Assembly: GCF_011397635.1 (NCBI RefSeq)
Contig: NC_064767.1
Location: 1,877,001 to 1,941,000, forward strand
DNA: 64,000 bases
Reading direction: 5' to 3'
From: Epinephelus fuscoguttatus
Lineage: Eukaryota > Chordata > Actinopteri > Perciformes > Serranidae
The notes beneath the pieces were generated by a model. That model was given only the letters and a program-made list of their open reading frames with translations. It searched no databases and was not told the DNA's origin. The translations under genes were made by a program, and so were the position numbers. Positions 19,501 to 31,217 of the stretch are shown here, in pieces (positions within the stretch are counted from its first letter, which is position 1; every line of letters begins with the position of its first letter).

Positions 19501-20580
19501 TTCTCACTCTTCTGTGTACTGTTTTGTCATCAGGTTGATTCGTCTTGTAGCTGCTGTCAAATACTGTAAAAATTGGCAAATGGTCACTGATATCACTGAT
19601 TAATAGTCCACTTATTGTGTTGTTCATCATGTCAGTTGTGAATATATTGTTGATTAGCGTGGCACAGTGGGAAGTTATCGGGGTGGGTCTGGTGATATTT
19701 GGATATAAGTTCATACTGTTTATTGTATGAATGAAATCATCGGTCATTTTGTGTTTATTTGGATGAAGCAGGTCGATATTGAAGTCTCCACAGATGAAAA
19801 TGGTTTTATGACTTTTTTTGCAAACATTTCCTCCATCCAGTCCTTGAACAGTTCAATACTGGAACCTGGTGTCCTGTATATGCAGCTGATAATTACAGAT
19901 TTATTTTTCTCTTTGTATATTTCAATTGATTTGCATTCAAGCGTGTTGTTAACAACACCTGACATATTGTCCAACACCCTGAAGTTCAGATTTCTGTCCA
20001 CATAGATTGCAACTCCCCCTCCACCTTTATTCTGCCGATCCATGTGCATAAACTCAAACCCCTCCAGCTCAAAGTCCACCCCTTTTTCCATGTTGATTCA
20101 TGTTTCAGATATTGATGTTGAATAAGTGTGTAAATTGACTCAGGGAATCCTTGATGCTTGTAACATTTGCATACAGACTCCTGCTGTTAATGTGTATAAT
20201 TAATCATCTACCATCTTTATTGATGCAGTTATATTGTTAATCAGTGTAATAGCAGCAGTTATTATTGATGGAGTTGAAGAAGTAGTTGTCCATATCCAGT
20301 GAATTGTGATCAGTGTATTGAAATGTTTGCAGCTGCAGGTTGTCATGTTCACTGATCCTCTGAGTTGTGCTACTATTGCCTCCAGATGTGGATGAGTGAA
20401 TTCTTTCAGTGTGTGTCATGGTTGTGTGTAAAGAGATTTGTTACCTTCCAGTCCAGCTCATGTTGATCATCAGTATTTGTCCAGCTCCTCCATACTTCTT
20501 ACCATCAACACTTTGGCCTCCTCTGGTGTCCCATTAAGCTTGATGAATATTTTGCAGTTTGTGGTCCAGGTGTGTTTAAT
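16540..20580 (-). mobile_element. Degenerate LINE (CR1/L2-like group), antisense, interrupted
   Basis: On the minus strand, broken frames encode an APE-type endonuclease (GGGGVAIYVDRNLNF, CIYRTPGSSIELF, GDFNIDLLHPNKH, ISDHLPIF at about 19,560-20,090). A reverse transcriptase follows (GVPQGSVLGPKLFFLYISDL with FADD at about 18,200-18,300). A 3' UTR at about 16,600-16,760 has the 'ggggtgggaataaataag' motif. The coding region is frameshifted and dead. The frame around VELQTAQI is split at 17,699/17,318 by a foreign block, after which FKAKKQFNHQE resumes. Confidence 0.75.
17318..17698. repeat. 345-bp NLR 5'-flank segment plus (AT)n inserted in the LINE
   Basis: Positions 17,354-17,698 are nearly identical to copy A 12,567-12,911 and to about 40,157-40,498 in copy B. 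An (AT)n tract at 17,318-17,353 precedes it. The block interrupts the LINE reading frame, so it arrived after that LINE. No terminal repeats are obvious. Confidence 0.7.
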
Positions 20581-20689
20581 TGAACTGCAGTTTACACACT
20601 TGTATGGCTGCTCTTAAAAAGACATACTTTTTGACTTTTATGTTCCTAGTTACATTTGTTTTTGTGCTATTCTTTGTATTGTGTTCTTC

Positions 20690-20835
20690 AAATCACATCA
20701 AGTCAATGTCACGTATATATCCCAGTATCACAAATCACACTTTGTGTCATGGGACTTTACAATCTGTACGACATACCTTCTGTCCTCAGACCCTCACAGC
20801 AGATAAGGACACTCCCCCAAAAACCCTTTTAAGGC
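20690..20835. repeat. Interspersed repeat shared with 41,415-41,550
   Basis: The word order is the same as at 41,415-41,550: gtcacgtatatatcccagta, gggactttacaatctgtacg, ctgtcctcagaccctcacag. This is a dispersed fish repeat fragment of unassigned class. Confidence 0.6.
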
Positions 20836-20839
20836 CCCG

Positions 20840-21177
20840 ATCACACACAAAAGTGTTTTGCAGGTTGAAAAACTGGAGGCGTGCCACACTGCCTTTTTTA
20901 AATTGTTTGCCACTTATTTTATTTTATTTTATTTTATTTATCCCGCAGTAATCAGTGTGTAGTTGCTGCCATGTTGAGGCAGAGGGTACTGTCTGTAGCT
21001 CATGGGGAGTACCACCAGTTGGTCCAGGAGCTTCACCTCCATCATGGACGTTTACAAGCATATTTTAGGATGACTCAGGGGCAGTTTGACAACCTGCTGT
21101 CTATCATCAGGCCGTATAGCTCTGGGTATCCAGCAACCACTACCACCAGTTTCTCCTCCATTGTTAACCAACTGTAA
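20840..21177 (+). pseudogene. PIF/Harbinger-like transposase N-terminal fragment
   Basis: An open frame at 20,971-21,177 reads GEYHQLVQELHLHHGRLQAY, then FRMTQGQFDNLLSIIRP. This resembles the N-terminus of fish Harbinger (HARBI1-like) nucleases. It stops after about 68 residues with no nuclease core. The upstream string ggccccgatcacacac resembles the terminus of the same elements, and a similar end occurs at 44,825. It is a dead fragment. Confidence 0.55.
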
Positions 21178-21179
21178 AC

Positions 21180-22985
21180 TTGTTGTCGTGACCACCACAG
21201 AAGACCCACCTCTCAGATCATCCCATTGAACAATAGAAAAAGATGACGAAAAAAGATACCTTATGTCAGTTTGTATAAATTAAAATAATAATAATCATAA
21301 TGAAATGACCCTTTCTGCAGGTGGATCCTCCCACTCAATTCATTTAATTTGGAAATAATTTGATGAAGATCGGGGGGGGCAATCCTTCAGTCTGCAGAAT
21401 GAAAAGTGCTCAGTGAAACATTAAATAAGTGCTAAAATGTGACGTCTACACAAGTCACAGAGTCACAGTATAGTGTGTCAAAAAGACTCAAAATAATGTT
21501 AAAACAAGTTCATAAAAAAACATGTTGAAACACCTGTTAAAAAGTCACACTACAGTGTGTCAGAACAACTCACAGTATAGTATGTTTAAAGCAAATAAAG
21601 GCAGAGCTGTGCATGTCTGGACGCTGGTTCCTGTTTGCAGACAAAAGAGAAGAGGAAGATATAAAATGCAAAAAGGGACTGAAGGTGTAAAAAAGGCCCA
21701 GAAATATGACGTCATAGCCACAGAGCATTGTGGGACTTTTTCTAGTAGGAAGACACACAGGTATTTCTGGACTCCTAACTGCACTCTGTCTCATCAATCT
21801 GTGGACTTTATTTGTCTTCATGTGCGTCCATGATAATGTAAGTGCAGAATGATTATTCCTCTGTCATAGTTTGGTTGAAGTGAAATGTGCCTTTCACTGC
21901 ATTTTGCTATTTATGTACAATGTGTGCTGTGTTGCCGTTTTTAATGCTGATTGTAAAAGCAATTTCTCCCCAAATCTCCTTTGTATAATTGTAGGAATAA
22001 GTGATATGAGTGTCTGCATGTTTTTAGTTTCCCTGTTGTTGGTTTGCTCCTTTCAGGAGACTCATTGTTTCATTGATTCTGGGTTCATTTAGAGTGTGTT
22101 TTTGAAGGTGGCTGCGCTACAGGTGTGTGCCAAGTCATGGTGGATTCTGCCACTAGAGGGCGCTTTACCAATATAACAGGGTTAACAAGGGGAGTTTGAT
22201 TGACTTGACAGTTGAATATTGATTGGTGCTGTCTCACAGCCTGAACTGCTGCCTGTTGCATTGAAATATTATGTTGGTGTGTCTGTTTGATTTTGGCAAC
22301 CTTTCTAAATGTTTCAACCTTTGTTGTTCAGGTTGAATTGAGTAAGATAGTTTGTTGACTTCTAAATATGTATTAGGCCAGGAGCCAGGTCCAGCCCTCA
22401 TGATGTTTTCTGCCACCTTTGTTTCATCATTACTTCCTGTTAGCCTGTATATACCCTGGGCCATCATAAGTTGATAACCAGCACCCCCAGCTCGGGGCCG
22501 TTTGGTCTCAGGGGGCCTAAAACCCCTTTTTGGGACATGCTTCTGGTGAAATGATGTAAATGCAAATATTAGGGCACTACGTCGACATAAATAGTCATAC
22601 AAGTATGACATTTGGCAGGAAGTGTCCTGACACAAAGGGGAAAGTAGCAAAATAAGACTCTGGGGCTTGTTGACATTTATTTCAAAATATCACACAACAT
22701 CCCAAAAAAACACAAGTATTATTAACTTATTGTAAAATGAGTTTTACTTGTTGGAAATATATCCCTTAAATTCTCTGCTTTCATTTTCTGTGTACAGAAG
22801 CACAGGTTCACAAATGTAGTCAAAGTTCCTTGTTGTGGATGAGAGCCCTGTGCATCGCTGTGTCTTCATCTGAACACTTTCCCCACCAGAGTATTATTTT
22901 TAAGTTTCCAGCCACCGCAGCATGTTTGATCATATTCACTGATCTTTCAAGACCCACAGAATAATTTGTTCTATGAATATGTAAA
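21180..22985. other. Spacer, no recognised gene
   Basis: Only short open frames on both strands, without recognisable domains. A stretch at about 21,255-21,305 resembles the 3'-flank sequence of both NLR copies (ccttatgtcagtttgtat and aataataataat), perhaps a fragment of a further duplicate. Confidence 0.4.
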
Positions 22986-22987
22986 CA

Positions 22988-23314
22988 AGGGCGGCACGGT
23001 GGTGTGGTGGTTAGCACTCTCGCCTCACAGCAAGAGGGTTGCCGGTTCGATCCCGGGCGTGGGAGCCCTTCCGGGTTCTCTCCGGGCACTCCGGCTTCCT
23101 CCCACAGTCCAAAGACATGCAGGTTAATTGGTAACTCTAAATTGTCCATAGGTGTGAATGTGAGTGTGAATGGTTGTCTGTCTCTATGTGTCAGCCCTGT
23201 GATAGTCTGGCGACCTGTCCAGGGTGTACCCTGCCTCTCGCCCGATGTCAGCTGGGATAGGCTCCAGCCCCCCCGCGACCCTCAAGAGGATGAAGCGGTT
23301 AAAAGATGAATGAA
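22988..23314 (+). mobile_element. tRNA-derived SINE-like retroposon, copy 1
   Basis: Starts ggcggcacggtggtgtggtgg. It has a polymerase III B-box match (ggttcgatccc) and ends in a (tgaa)n tail. It is flanked by a perfect 14-bp duplication, tgaatatgtaaaca (22,974-22,987 and 23,315-23,328). Compared with the copies at 37,079 and 47,197 it has an internal deletion near 23,071. Confidence 0.75.
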
Positions 23315-23590
23315 TGAATATGTAAACAGTATATACATCAAACTAAAGAAGAGACCTTCTGTTTTTATAAACTTTTTTATTCTGTCTTATTCCATTTCTT
23401 TTTTTTATCAGCACTTGAATTTGTGCATTTTAACATTTACATTTTTGTTTTCTTTTCATTTCCTTATGTCAGTTTGAATTGTATGAAAGAAAATTATAAT
23501 ACTGAAAATGATATTCTATTTTGAGGTATAGTGGAACATTGTTGTCTCATTCAGTGATCATTCAGTGTTCTGTGTCTCTGTCTCCTCTGT

Positions 23591-23720
23591 GGGCCCTGGG
23601 TTCCTCCTGGTGCAAAGGGCCCTGGGTTCTTCCTGGTGCAGAGGGCCCTGGGTTCCTCCTGGTGCAAAGGGCCCTGGGTTCTTCCTGGTGCAGAGGGCCC
23701 TGGGTTCCTCCTGGTGCAGG
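23591..23720. repeat. 26-bp minisatellite, about five units
   Basis: The unit is gggccctgggttcctcctgg followed by tgcaaa, with alternating small variants (cttcctgg, tgcaga). It lies 3' of the copy B B30.2 exon. Copy A has a single unrepeated version near 617. Confidence 0.85.
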
Positions 23721-23951
23721 ACAATGCCTGGCCTCATGTATCCAGAGTGGATGAGTTGGATCAGCTGTGATTTCAATTTTTTACTTTGATTTTTGGTGTG
23801 ATTTTTAATCCAGCCCTCAGTGGGTTGATGATTTTAGTTTCCACTGAAGGTTGTAGCGTCATTTTGTCTCAAGAACTCAACAAGTCCTGTACAGACTGAA
23901 CTATCTGTTCAGCAGTGAGAAAGTTTCTCTAACAGGAGGAGACTCTCCCTC

Positions 23952-24493
23952 CTACAGAGAACACAGAGACACTGAGGAACCAGGTGACCTGAGCCTGAAC
24001 CCAGGATAAAGAGGTTCAGTGAATGTGGTGTTGAAGGTGTGGAGGTGGATCAGTGTGTCAGAGGAGACTCTGAAGAAGGACAGGGTGCCAGCAGGACAGT
24101 GCACATACACTGCTACTCTACCAGAGACAGAGGAGGAGGAGGAGGAGGAGGAGATATATGTTACTCTGTTTTTGTGCCTGACAGTGTAACGACCATCAGA
24201 GCAGCTCAGACTCCAGGACTGATCATTCCTTCCAAACACACAGTCAGCTCTGTCTCCTCTCCTCCTGATTCCTCTGTAACTCACTGATATATAAACTCTT
24301 CCTCTCCACTCGACCTCCCAGTAACAGCGACCAGTCAGACCAGTTCTACACAGCAGCTGAGCCCAGTGGTCAAACCTGTCTGGATGATCAGGATATGACT
24401 GATCCTCCTCCACATGTGTCACCTTCCTGTTGTTGTCAGACAGTTTGAGGTGTCTGTTCACTGTGTTTGTGTCGATTGTGAGTTCACAGGAAT
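23952..24493 (-). CDS. NLR copy B terminal exon: PRY/SPRY (B30.2) domain
   Basis: This exon encodes about 180 open codons, very close to the copy A domain ([45 protein letters not shown]). The loop serine run is shorter, about 8 with a V-S break. Scattered replacements lie in predicted loops (for example SLSCSDGRYTVRH against [13 protein letters not shown] in copy A). Confidence 0.9.
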
Positions 24494-24615
24494 CTGATGG
24501 AGAGAAGAAGACACAATACAGCTGCAGTTATTCATCTATCATCACTCTGATGATGACATCAGAGATTTGAATGAGTGATGTCACAGTTTGAAGATCAAAT
24601 GAAAAACACACTTAC

Positions 24616-24662
24616 ACTTCCTCAGACCTGGTCTCAACCATCGGACTCCAGCAGGCTCCACC
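24616..24662 (-). CDS. NLR copy B 47-bp linker exon
   Basis: Matches the copy A linker in length, phase and splice sites. It encodes [19 protein letters not shown] sequence; copy B reads gtccgatggttgagaccagg, so one threonine codon differs. Confidence 0.82.
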
Positions 24663-25799
24663 CTGAAAGGAGGAGGGGGTCAGAGCAGCACTTCCTCTTT
24701 CACCATGGAAACATGGACATTACATCACTCTCATACACACAGCTTTGTTATTGTCTCCACATGGACTGACATGTTCATCACTTATTATTAATCAGCTGAT
24801 ATTGTTTTAGTTCAGTGTACCTGAGCAGGTGGTGTTTCAACAGTTTACTGTGGGTTCATCACCACCACACAACACTTGACCATTACAGTCAGCTGATCCA
24901 TTGTCAATATACAAGTATTGATTATTGGAGCTTTGAAACCACCTGTTTTACTCCTGATGAGTGACCTCCTTTGTTTGTGTCATAATGACTGTTGTCTGTC
25001 ACAAGTAAAGGAGACACAACCTCTGATGGAGGAGGTCGGGGTGGATGGATGGATGGGTTAGGGTTGCTGTTCACATCCTGTCTCCTAGCAACAGTCAGCA
25101 CTGGTTTTTATCATCTGTAATCTGGATATCAAATATTCCAGTCAAAGTCCATCTGCAGCCACAGTGCACTGCCTGTTTCCCCATAATGTTGGTCCAGTTC
25201 TAAATAAAGCTCTTTGGTCTCTGACACACCACGTCCACAATCAGCTGTTAGTTCTTCATTGAGCATCTGTGGCTGACTGTCACCTTTAGTTTCTGTGGTG
25301 AGTCCCACTACAAGTCGACTCTTATCAGCCAGGGAACTCTCTGTCAGTGCAAAACAAACCAAATCCAGGTGAAGCTAAACTCCTTTTAAATCAGGAAACA
25401 TTCCCATTATGATGACACCCACTGGTGGCAGATGATGAAGACCAAAACATCCCCCACTATTGTTTCATATGAGCCCACAAACCTGCAGCATGACCACATT
25501 GACACACGTTACATAATGTGAGGGTGGGTACCACAGTACTGCCATACTGTCGCCTACTGTGGGGTTACATCAACATTATTACTGACTTTTTTCTAGTCCC
25601 AACCAAACACCCACTAATGTCCACCAACTATCTGACAACATTACTGATTCCTCTCTGATATTTCAAGTTCCAACAACAGAGAAAAAAACAACATAAAACA
25701 TGTTGATGGAAAGAGACTGAAACATAAAACACAACTGTTTTGAAATCATATCAGCAGAGACAATCCTGTGATGGTTATGAGTTTATCAACGAATGTAAA

Positions 25800-27911
25800 T
25801 GTAGGAGCATAACTTTCCTCAACTCATCAGCAGGGTCAAATGTTTATTACCCCGCCCCCGAACTTACTCCGGTCAGGAGAGATGCAGACTTCCTGGTACC
25901 AAAAGGGAGATAGAGAGGTCATTTGAGATGGCTCAAATGACTTTGTAAGTCATTAATTTATCAAAGGGTCCCCTCCTCTCTGAGGCAACGCCTGGATTAA
26001 CATGCTGCTAACTCAAACAATGCTCCTTTCAACTCCAATTTCCTGCTACTTCTTGTGACCCCAGGGGACGCCACCCCCTCTCTGACCAAATGCCTCTGTG
26101 TGATAAAATTCAAATGTATGTTGGAAGTGAGATTATTCCTTTTTTTGATCCTCTTTGTTGGTCGTTTGCCATGTCCTGACTTGTACACGTGCATAATCAT
26201 GTTTATGTGAATGATGCTTTGCTTTAACCCTGTAAAAGAAAAGATTGATAAGTTGCAGAATTCAATTTTAGTTTCAACTGTTAACCCCTCTTTAACATGT
26301 AGCCATACTGCCATCTTGTGGCGGAGTTAAGAAGAGTTACCGCAAGGAAGTAAACTTTATATAGTTTGAATGAAGATATAATTGGAAATTATTAAGCAAC
26401 TTGTCTGCATGAATACGTGCTTCTTCATTTTGTTTTCATTATATATTGTCATTGAGTTAATCTAGAGTGTGTGTATTTGACGTAGGCTAGCTGATACCAC
26501 GGCATAATAATTGTATTTTGATTTAATGTTAATCTGCATGTTTAATTGGATGATTAAGAGTCAATGTTGACCATAGTGGGAAGAGTATGTGTTCCTCACG
26601 CGTAACATATCAAAGTACACGACCTCGTATAAGAAAAGCTTTAAGTTTCCCCAAAATAACACGTTGACTATTTTCACTGCGAGAGGAGCCTCCCTGATTA
26701 AATCCGCCCACTTTTTGGCCAGTCAAATACCCATGCGCTCGGAGCGGCTCAAGGCAGTCTTTGTTAGTCTTTTAGTCTAGTTAGTCTTTTTGCAACCTTT
26801 TCCAGTCTTTTCCGGTCTTCGGTAGTTCTTAGCTTCTTCTAGTCTTTTGTTAGTTATTCCCTGTTATTCTTGCTGTTAGTTCTGCCGTGCTTATTCGTGT
26901 TTTACCTTCTTGTCCTGCGTAATTTTCTATTACTCTCTTAACTCTTTTGTGCTCACGATCAAAGTTATTTTGAACTTTTAAATTTTGTCGATCCAGTTCT
27001 CTTTTATCTCCAGCGTTTTAAATATTTTTGCGCGTAATAACTTTGACAACAATATCGAATGGCCAACAATGTTGTTTTCACCATTATTATAAGCGAGTAA
27101 CCAGAACGAAGTAGACCAGCACCTGCCGACCTCTTCGCTCCAGATTCATCGGAACCAGCGACTGCCAGCCACAGTGGTCCTCGTGCCAAGCCCAAAGGCC
27201 TTCTGCAACGTGAACCAACCCATTGGGGCACCCGCAGGACATCGCAAATTCAACTGATCCCGCTCTGCTATGAGACAGCTGTTCCATACTGCTGAAAAGT
27301 CCGGGAGCTGCAAAGCGACAGTCAGGGGCCCCAAGAGGAGCTTTGCCTTTGATCCCTGCTGCTCAAAGTAGGCCTAAACTTCCATAACTTAAGTGAGCCG
27401 CTGTGCAGTGAAGAGTGAGGTCGAGCAGGAGACTAAGTTAATGATCCTGATTTTAATTTAGGTTTTATTAGGCTGCATGAATGGTTTTGCGCCTTCCTCC
27501 GTTCCCCATTTATAATGTACATTAACATACTGTCCCACTATCGCCAAACTAAATAACTCACACAAGTGTTATTTCTCATTTTCATTCCATTTATATACTG
27601 TTAATTTTGTGTTGTGTCATATAATCATCATTTGCCAGTCATTTATTCAGTTGTTACCTATTTAGCTTAAATAAATCTTCATTTATCCAAGTCGTTGTCT
27701 GTGTGTATATCTTTTGGACAGGAGCTGAGATCACTGTATAGAGAATTCATAACCCAGATATTGAGATTGATTCATTTTTGATAAGTGTGCTGACTAATTA
27801 ATAAGTGATTTATGGCGTTATTAATTTGATTAGTCGCTTCCCTCATTAGGAGGGTGGTGCCTCAAAATTCATTACAAGTGCAAATATTCTCAAAGAGGTA
27901 TTTCCCCTACA
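25800..27911. mobile_element. Solo LTR-like insertion, 2,112 bp, present only in copy B
   Basis: The insertion begins TGTAGGAGC and ends CCCCTACA. It is flanked by a perfect 4-bp duplication, taaa (25,796-25,799 and 27,912-27,915). Copy A keeps the empty site (aatgtaaatcagg, about 5,362). An AATAAA signal lies near 27,669, about 240 bp from the 3' end, as expected for R-U5. TG...CA ends with 4-bp duplications fit an endogenous-retrovirus-type LTR. No gag, pol or env sequence was seen. Confidence 0.7.
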
Positions 27912-27961
27912 TAAATCAGGATTTAAGTGGCCATCAGTTGAACATGTTGATGAATCCTGAC

Positions 27962-28135
27962 CTGAGAGTTTCCAGTGTACAGTGTGAACTCTTCAGTCCA
28001 TCAGACAGAAGCTTCACTCCTGAATCCTTCAGGTGGTTGTTACTCAGGTCCAGGTGTCTCAGACTGGAGGACTGGGAGCTGAGAACTGAGGACAGAGCTT
28101 CACAGCTTCTCTCTGAGAGGTCACAGACACTCAGC
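27962..28135 (-). CDS. NLR copy B LRR exon 2
   Basis: 174-bp LRR exon with phase 2 on both sides. It is nearly identical to copy A exon 5415-5588, including [14 protein letters not shown]. Confidence 0.85.
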
Positions 28136-28534
28136 CTACAGAGACAACAATCAACAAGAAGGAAAAAAAAATTAATTTGTGTTCAAATGTAATCCTCTTT
28201 GATTAATGAGTCTGGACTAAAGTCATATCTAAAGGAACAAAGATCTCAGTTAGTACTTTAGCTCACAGGAAACTAACAGACCTGCATTATAACACTGAGT
28301 CAAGAAGAACACTTTAAATTTGTTCAGTAAAACTGAAATATCAACTTCATCCAGATGGTAACAAGTGAGGACCCACTAAATTTGGTGATCTACAGTATAA
28401 TCTCTTCTGAGCACAGATTAAAATCCTCACAGTTATTTATGATTAACTCAAAAATAAGGAGTCAATCCAAATAACATGATATAGTTTAGAGAAATATGTG
28501 AAATCATTTCAGATGGTCTGCAGCTTGATCTGAC

Positions 28535-28708
28535 CTGAGAGTTTCCAGTGTACAGTGTGAACTCTTCAGTCCATCAGACAGAAGCTTCACTCCTGAATCC
28601 TTCAGGTGGTTGTTACTCAGGTCCAGGTGTCTCAGACTGGAGGACTGGGAGCTGAGAACTGAGGACAGAGCTTCACAGCTTCTCTCTGAGAGGTTACAGC
28701 CACTCAGC
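28535..28708 (-). CDS. NLR copy B LRR exon 1
   Basis: 174-bp LRR exon reading [18 protein letters not shown], then [18 protein letters not shown]. It follows the NACHT exon, and the splice phases match. Confidence 0.88.
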
Positions 28709-28805
28709 CTGAAGAGACGATAATGCAGAAAACACAAGCAATTAGTTGAAAAGACAACAGAGCATTTAAGTTATGATATATGAATCCAGCTGTCTCTGTA
28801 CTTAC

Positions 28806-30605
28806 AGAGCTTTGTTGGAGGCTTTGACCACTGGCAGCAGCCTCAGAAGAGCCTCCTCTGAAGCAGAGTATTTCTTCAGGTCAAACACGTCCAGATCTTC
28901 TTCTGATGACAGTAAGATGAAGACCAGAGCTGACCACTGAGCAGGAGACAGTTTATCTGTGGAGAGACGTCCTGAACTCAGGGACTGTTGGATCTCCTCC
29001 ACTAGAGAACGATCATTCAGTTCATTCAGACAGTGGAACAGATTGATGCTTCTCTCTGCAGACAGATCCTGGCTGATCTTCTTCTTGATGTACTGGACTG
29101 TTTCCTGATTGGTCTGTGAGCTACTTCCTGTCTGTCTCAGCAGACCTTGTAGGTGTCTCTGATTGGTCTGCAGTGAGAGACCCAGGAGGAAGCGGAGGAA
29201 CAAGTCCAGGTGTCCATTTGGACTCTGTAAGGCCTTGTCCACAGCACTCTGGTGGAGATACTTCAGATTCTGTTTGTCTCTGAAGACTTTAGACCACATG
29301 GATGTTGTTTGTTGTTCTTCCATCAGATTGACTCCAGAGTTGATGAAGGTCAGATGGACATGAAGAGCAGCCAGAAACTCCTGAACACTCAGATGGACGA
29401 AGCAGAAGACCTTGTCCTGGTACAGTCCTCTCTCCTCTTTAAAGATCTGTGTGAACACTCCTGAGTACACTGAGGCTGCTCTGATATCGATGCCACACTC
29501 TGTCAGGTCTGATTCATAGAAGATCAGGTTGCCTTTCTGCAGCTGATCAAAAGCCAGTTTTCCCAGAGACTCAATCATCTTCCTGCTCTCTGGACTCCAG
29601 TGATGATCTGTCTCTCCTCCATCATACTTGATGTTCTTCACTTTGGTCTGAACCACCAGGAAGTGGATGTACATGTCAGTCAGGGTCTTGGGCAGCTCTC
29701 CTTCCTCTCTGCTCTTCATCACATCCTCCAGAACTGTAGCAGTGATCCAGCAGAAGACTGGGATGTGGCACATGATGTGGAGGCTTCGTGATGTCTTGAT
29801 GTGGGAGATGATTCTGCTGGCCTGCTCCTCATCTCTGAATCTCTTCCTGAAGTACTCCTCCTTCTGTGGGTCAGTGAACCCTCTGACCTCTGTCACCATG
29901 TCAACACAGTCAGGAGGGATCTGATTGGCTGTTGCAGGTCGTGTGGTTATCCAGAGGCGAGCAGAGGGAAGCAGCTTCCCCCTGATGAGGTTTGTCAGCA
30001 GCACATCCACTGAGGTGGACTCTGTAACATCAGTCAGGATCTCATTGTTGTGGAAGTCCAGAGGAAGTCGACACTCATCCAGACCATCAAAGATGAACAC
30101 AACCTGGAACTCTTCAAACCTGCAGATTCCTGCTTCTTTGGTTTCAGGAAAGAAGTGATGAACAAGTTCCACCAAGCTGTACTTTTTCTCTTTCAGCACA
30201 TTCAGCTCTCTGAAAGTGAATGGAAATGTCAACTGTATGTCCTGGTTGGCTTTGTCTTCAGCCCAGTCCAGAGTGAACTTCTGTGTTAAGATTGTTTTCC
30301 CAATGCCAGCCACTCCCTTTGTCATCACTGTTCTGATTGGATCATCTCTTCCAGGTGAGGCTTTAAAGATGTCTTCTTGTCTGATGGTTGTTTCTGGTCT
30401 GTGTGGTTTCCTGGATGCTGTTTCAATCTGTCTGACCTCATGTTCATCATTGACCTCTGCAGTCCCTCCTCTGTGATGTAGAGCTCTGTGTAGATCTGAT
30501 TCAGAAGGGTTGGGTTTCCTGCTTTAGCGATCCCCTCAAAAACACACTGGAACTTCTTCTGCAGGTTAGATTTCAGTTTACGCTGACAGACTGCAGAATA
30601 ACTTC
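28806..30605 (-). pseudogene. NLR copy B FISNA-NACHT exon with 1-bp frameshift
   Basis: This exon of 1,800 bp is one base out of register with the 1,801-bp copy A exon after in-frame differences are allowed for. FISNA reads normally to YITEEG and then shifts near 30,464-30,470, where copy A has ccctccctctg and copy B has ccctcctctg. The shifted frame ends at TGA 30,327-30,325. NACHT continues in the original frame with [24 protein letters not shown] and [17 protein letters not shown] all intact. Confidence 0.9.
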
Positions 30606-30766
30606 CTGAATGAACACAACAAAGAAGATCAGTAAGACAAAGAAAATATTTCAACATGTCATTTCCTCAAAGAATGAGTATATGAATATATTTTGGTCCG
30701 TCTCTTGAGACATTAGTAAACGTCCCATTTATCCATCATGTTAAATCTTTATAGAAATCCTCTTAC

Positions 30767-30995
30767 TGCTCTGCAGACAGTCAGCCAGCTCCTCCTGCTT
30801 CATTCTCCTCAGGAAGTTCAGTGTGATCTTCAGAAATGCCTCTCTGCTGCTCCTCCTCTGCTCTTCATCCTCACCATCCAACACCTCCTCATCCTCCCTC
30901 TGACTCTCTAAGCATTCTGGGTAATCTGAACTCAGAACCTTCTGGATCTTCTTCAGCTGGTTCTTCACAAAAGTGAGGATGTTCTCCTCCAGCAG
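30767..30995 (-). CDS. NLR copy B helical linker exon
   Basis: 229-bp exon with the same phases as copy A. It reads [18 protein letters not shown], then [19 protein letters not shown]. It is intact and lies upstream of the frameshift. Confidence 0.85.
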
Positions 30996-31138
30996 CTGGA
31001 ACAGAATATTATATGAATGACACACTCAAACATCAGATCCATGTTGGACACACTGACAATCCACTGGTGTAAAAAGTGCAGCATGGAGATGATTGTGAAC
31101 AGAATAGATGTCAAAGTAGTTGTTGTACATGTACAGAC

Positions 31139-31217
31139 CATAAATATGGAGTCCAGGTGTGTTTGATGCTGCTGGGCAGACTGAGCACTGGGAACCTCTG
31201 AGCTCTCCTGGTCCACT
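31139..31217 (-). CDS. NLR copy B short N-terminal exon (79 bp)
   Basis: Same length, phase and peptide ([18 protein letters not shown], then LDSIFM) as the copy A exon at 8863-8941. Sequence upstream of its acceptor diverges abruptly from copy A, which marks a rearranged intron. Confidence 0.8.

Noticed and set aside
18766..20091. Minus-strand frames with endonuclease-like sequence as a possible host nuclease gene
   Set aside because: Frames are fragments of a degenerate LINE with RT motifs and 3' UTR on the same strand.
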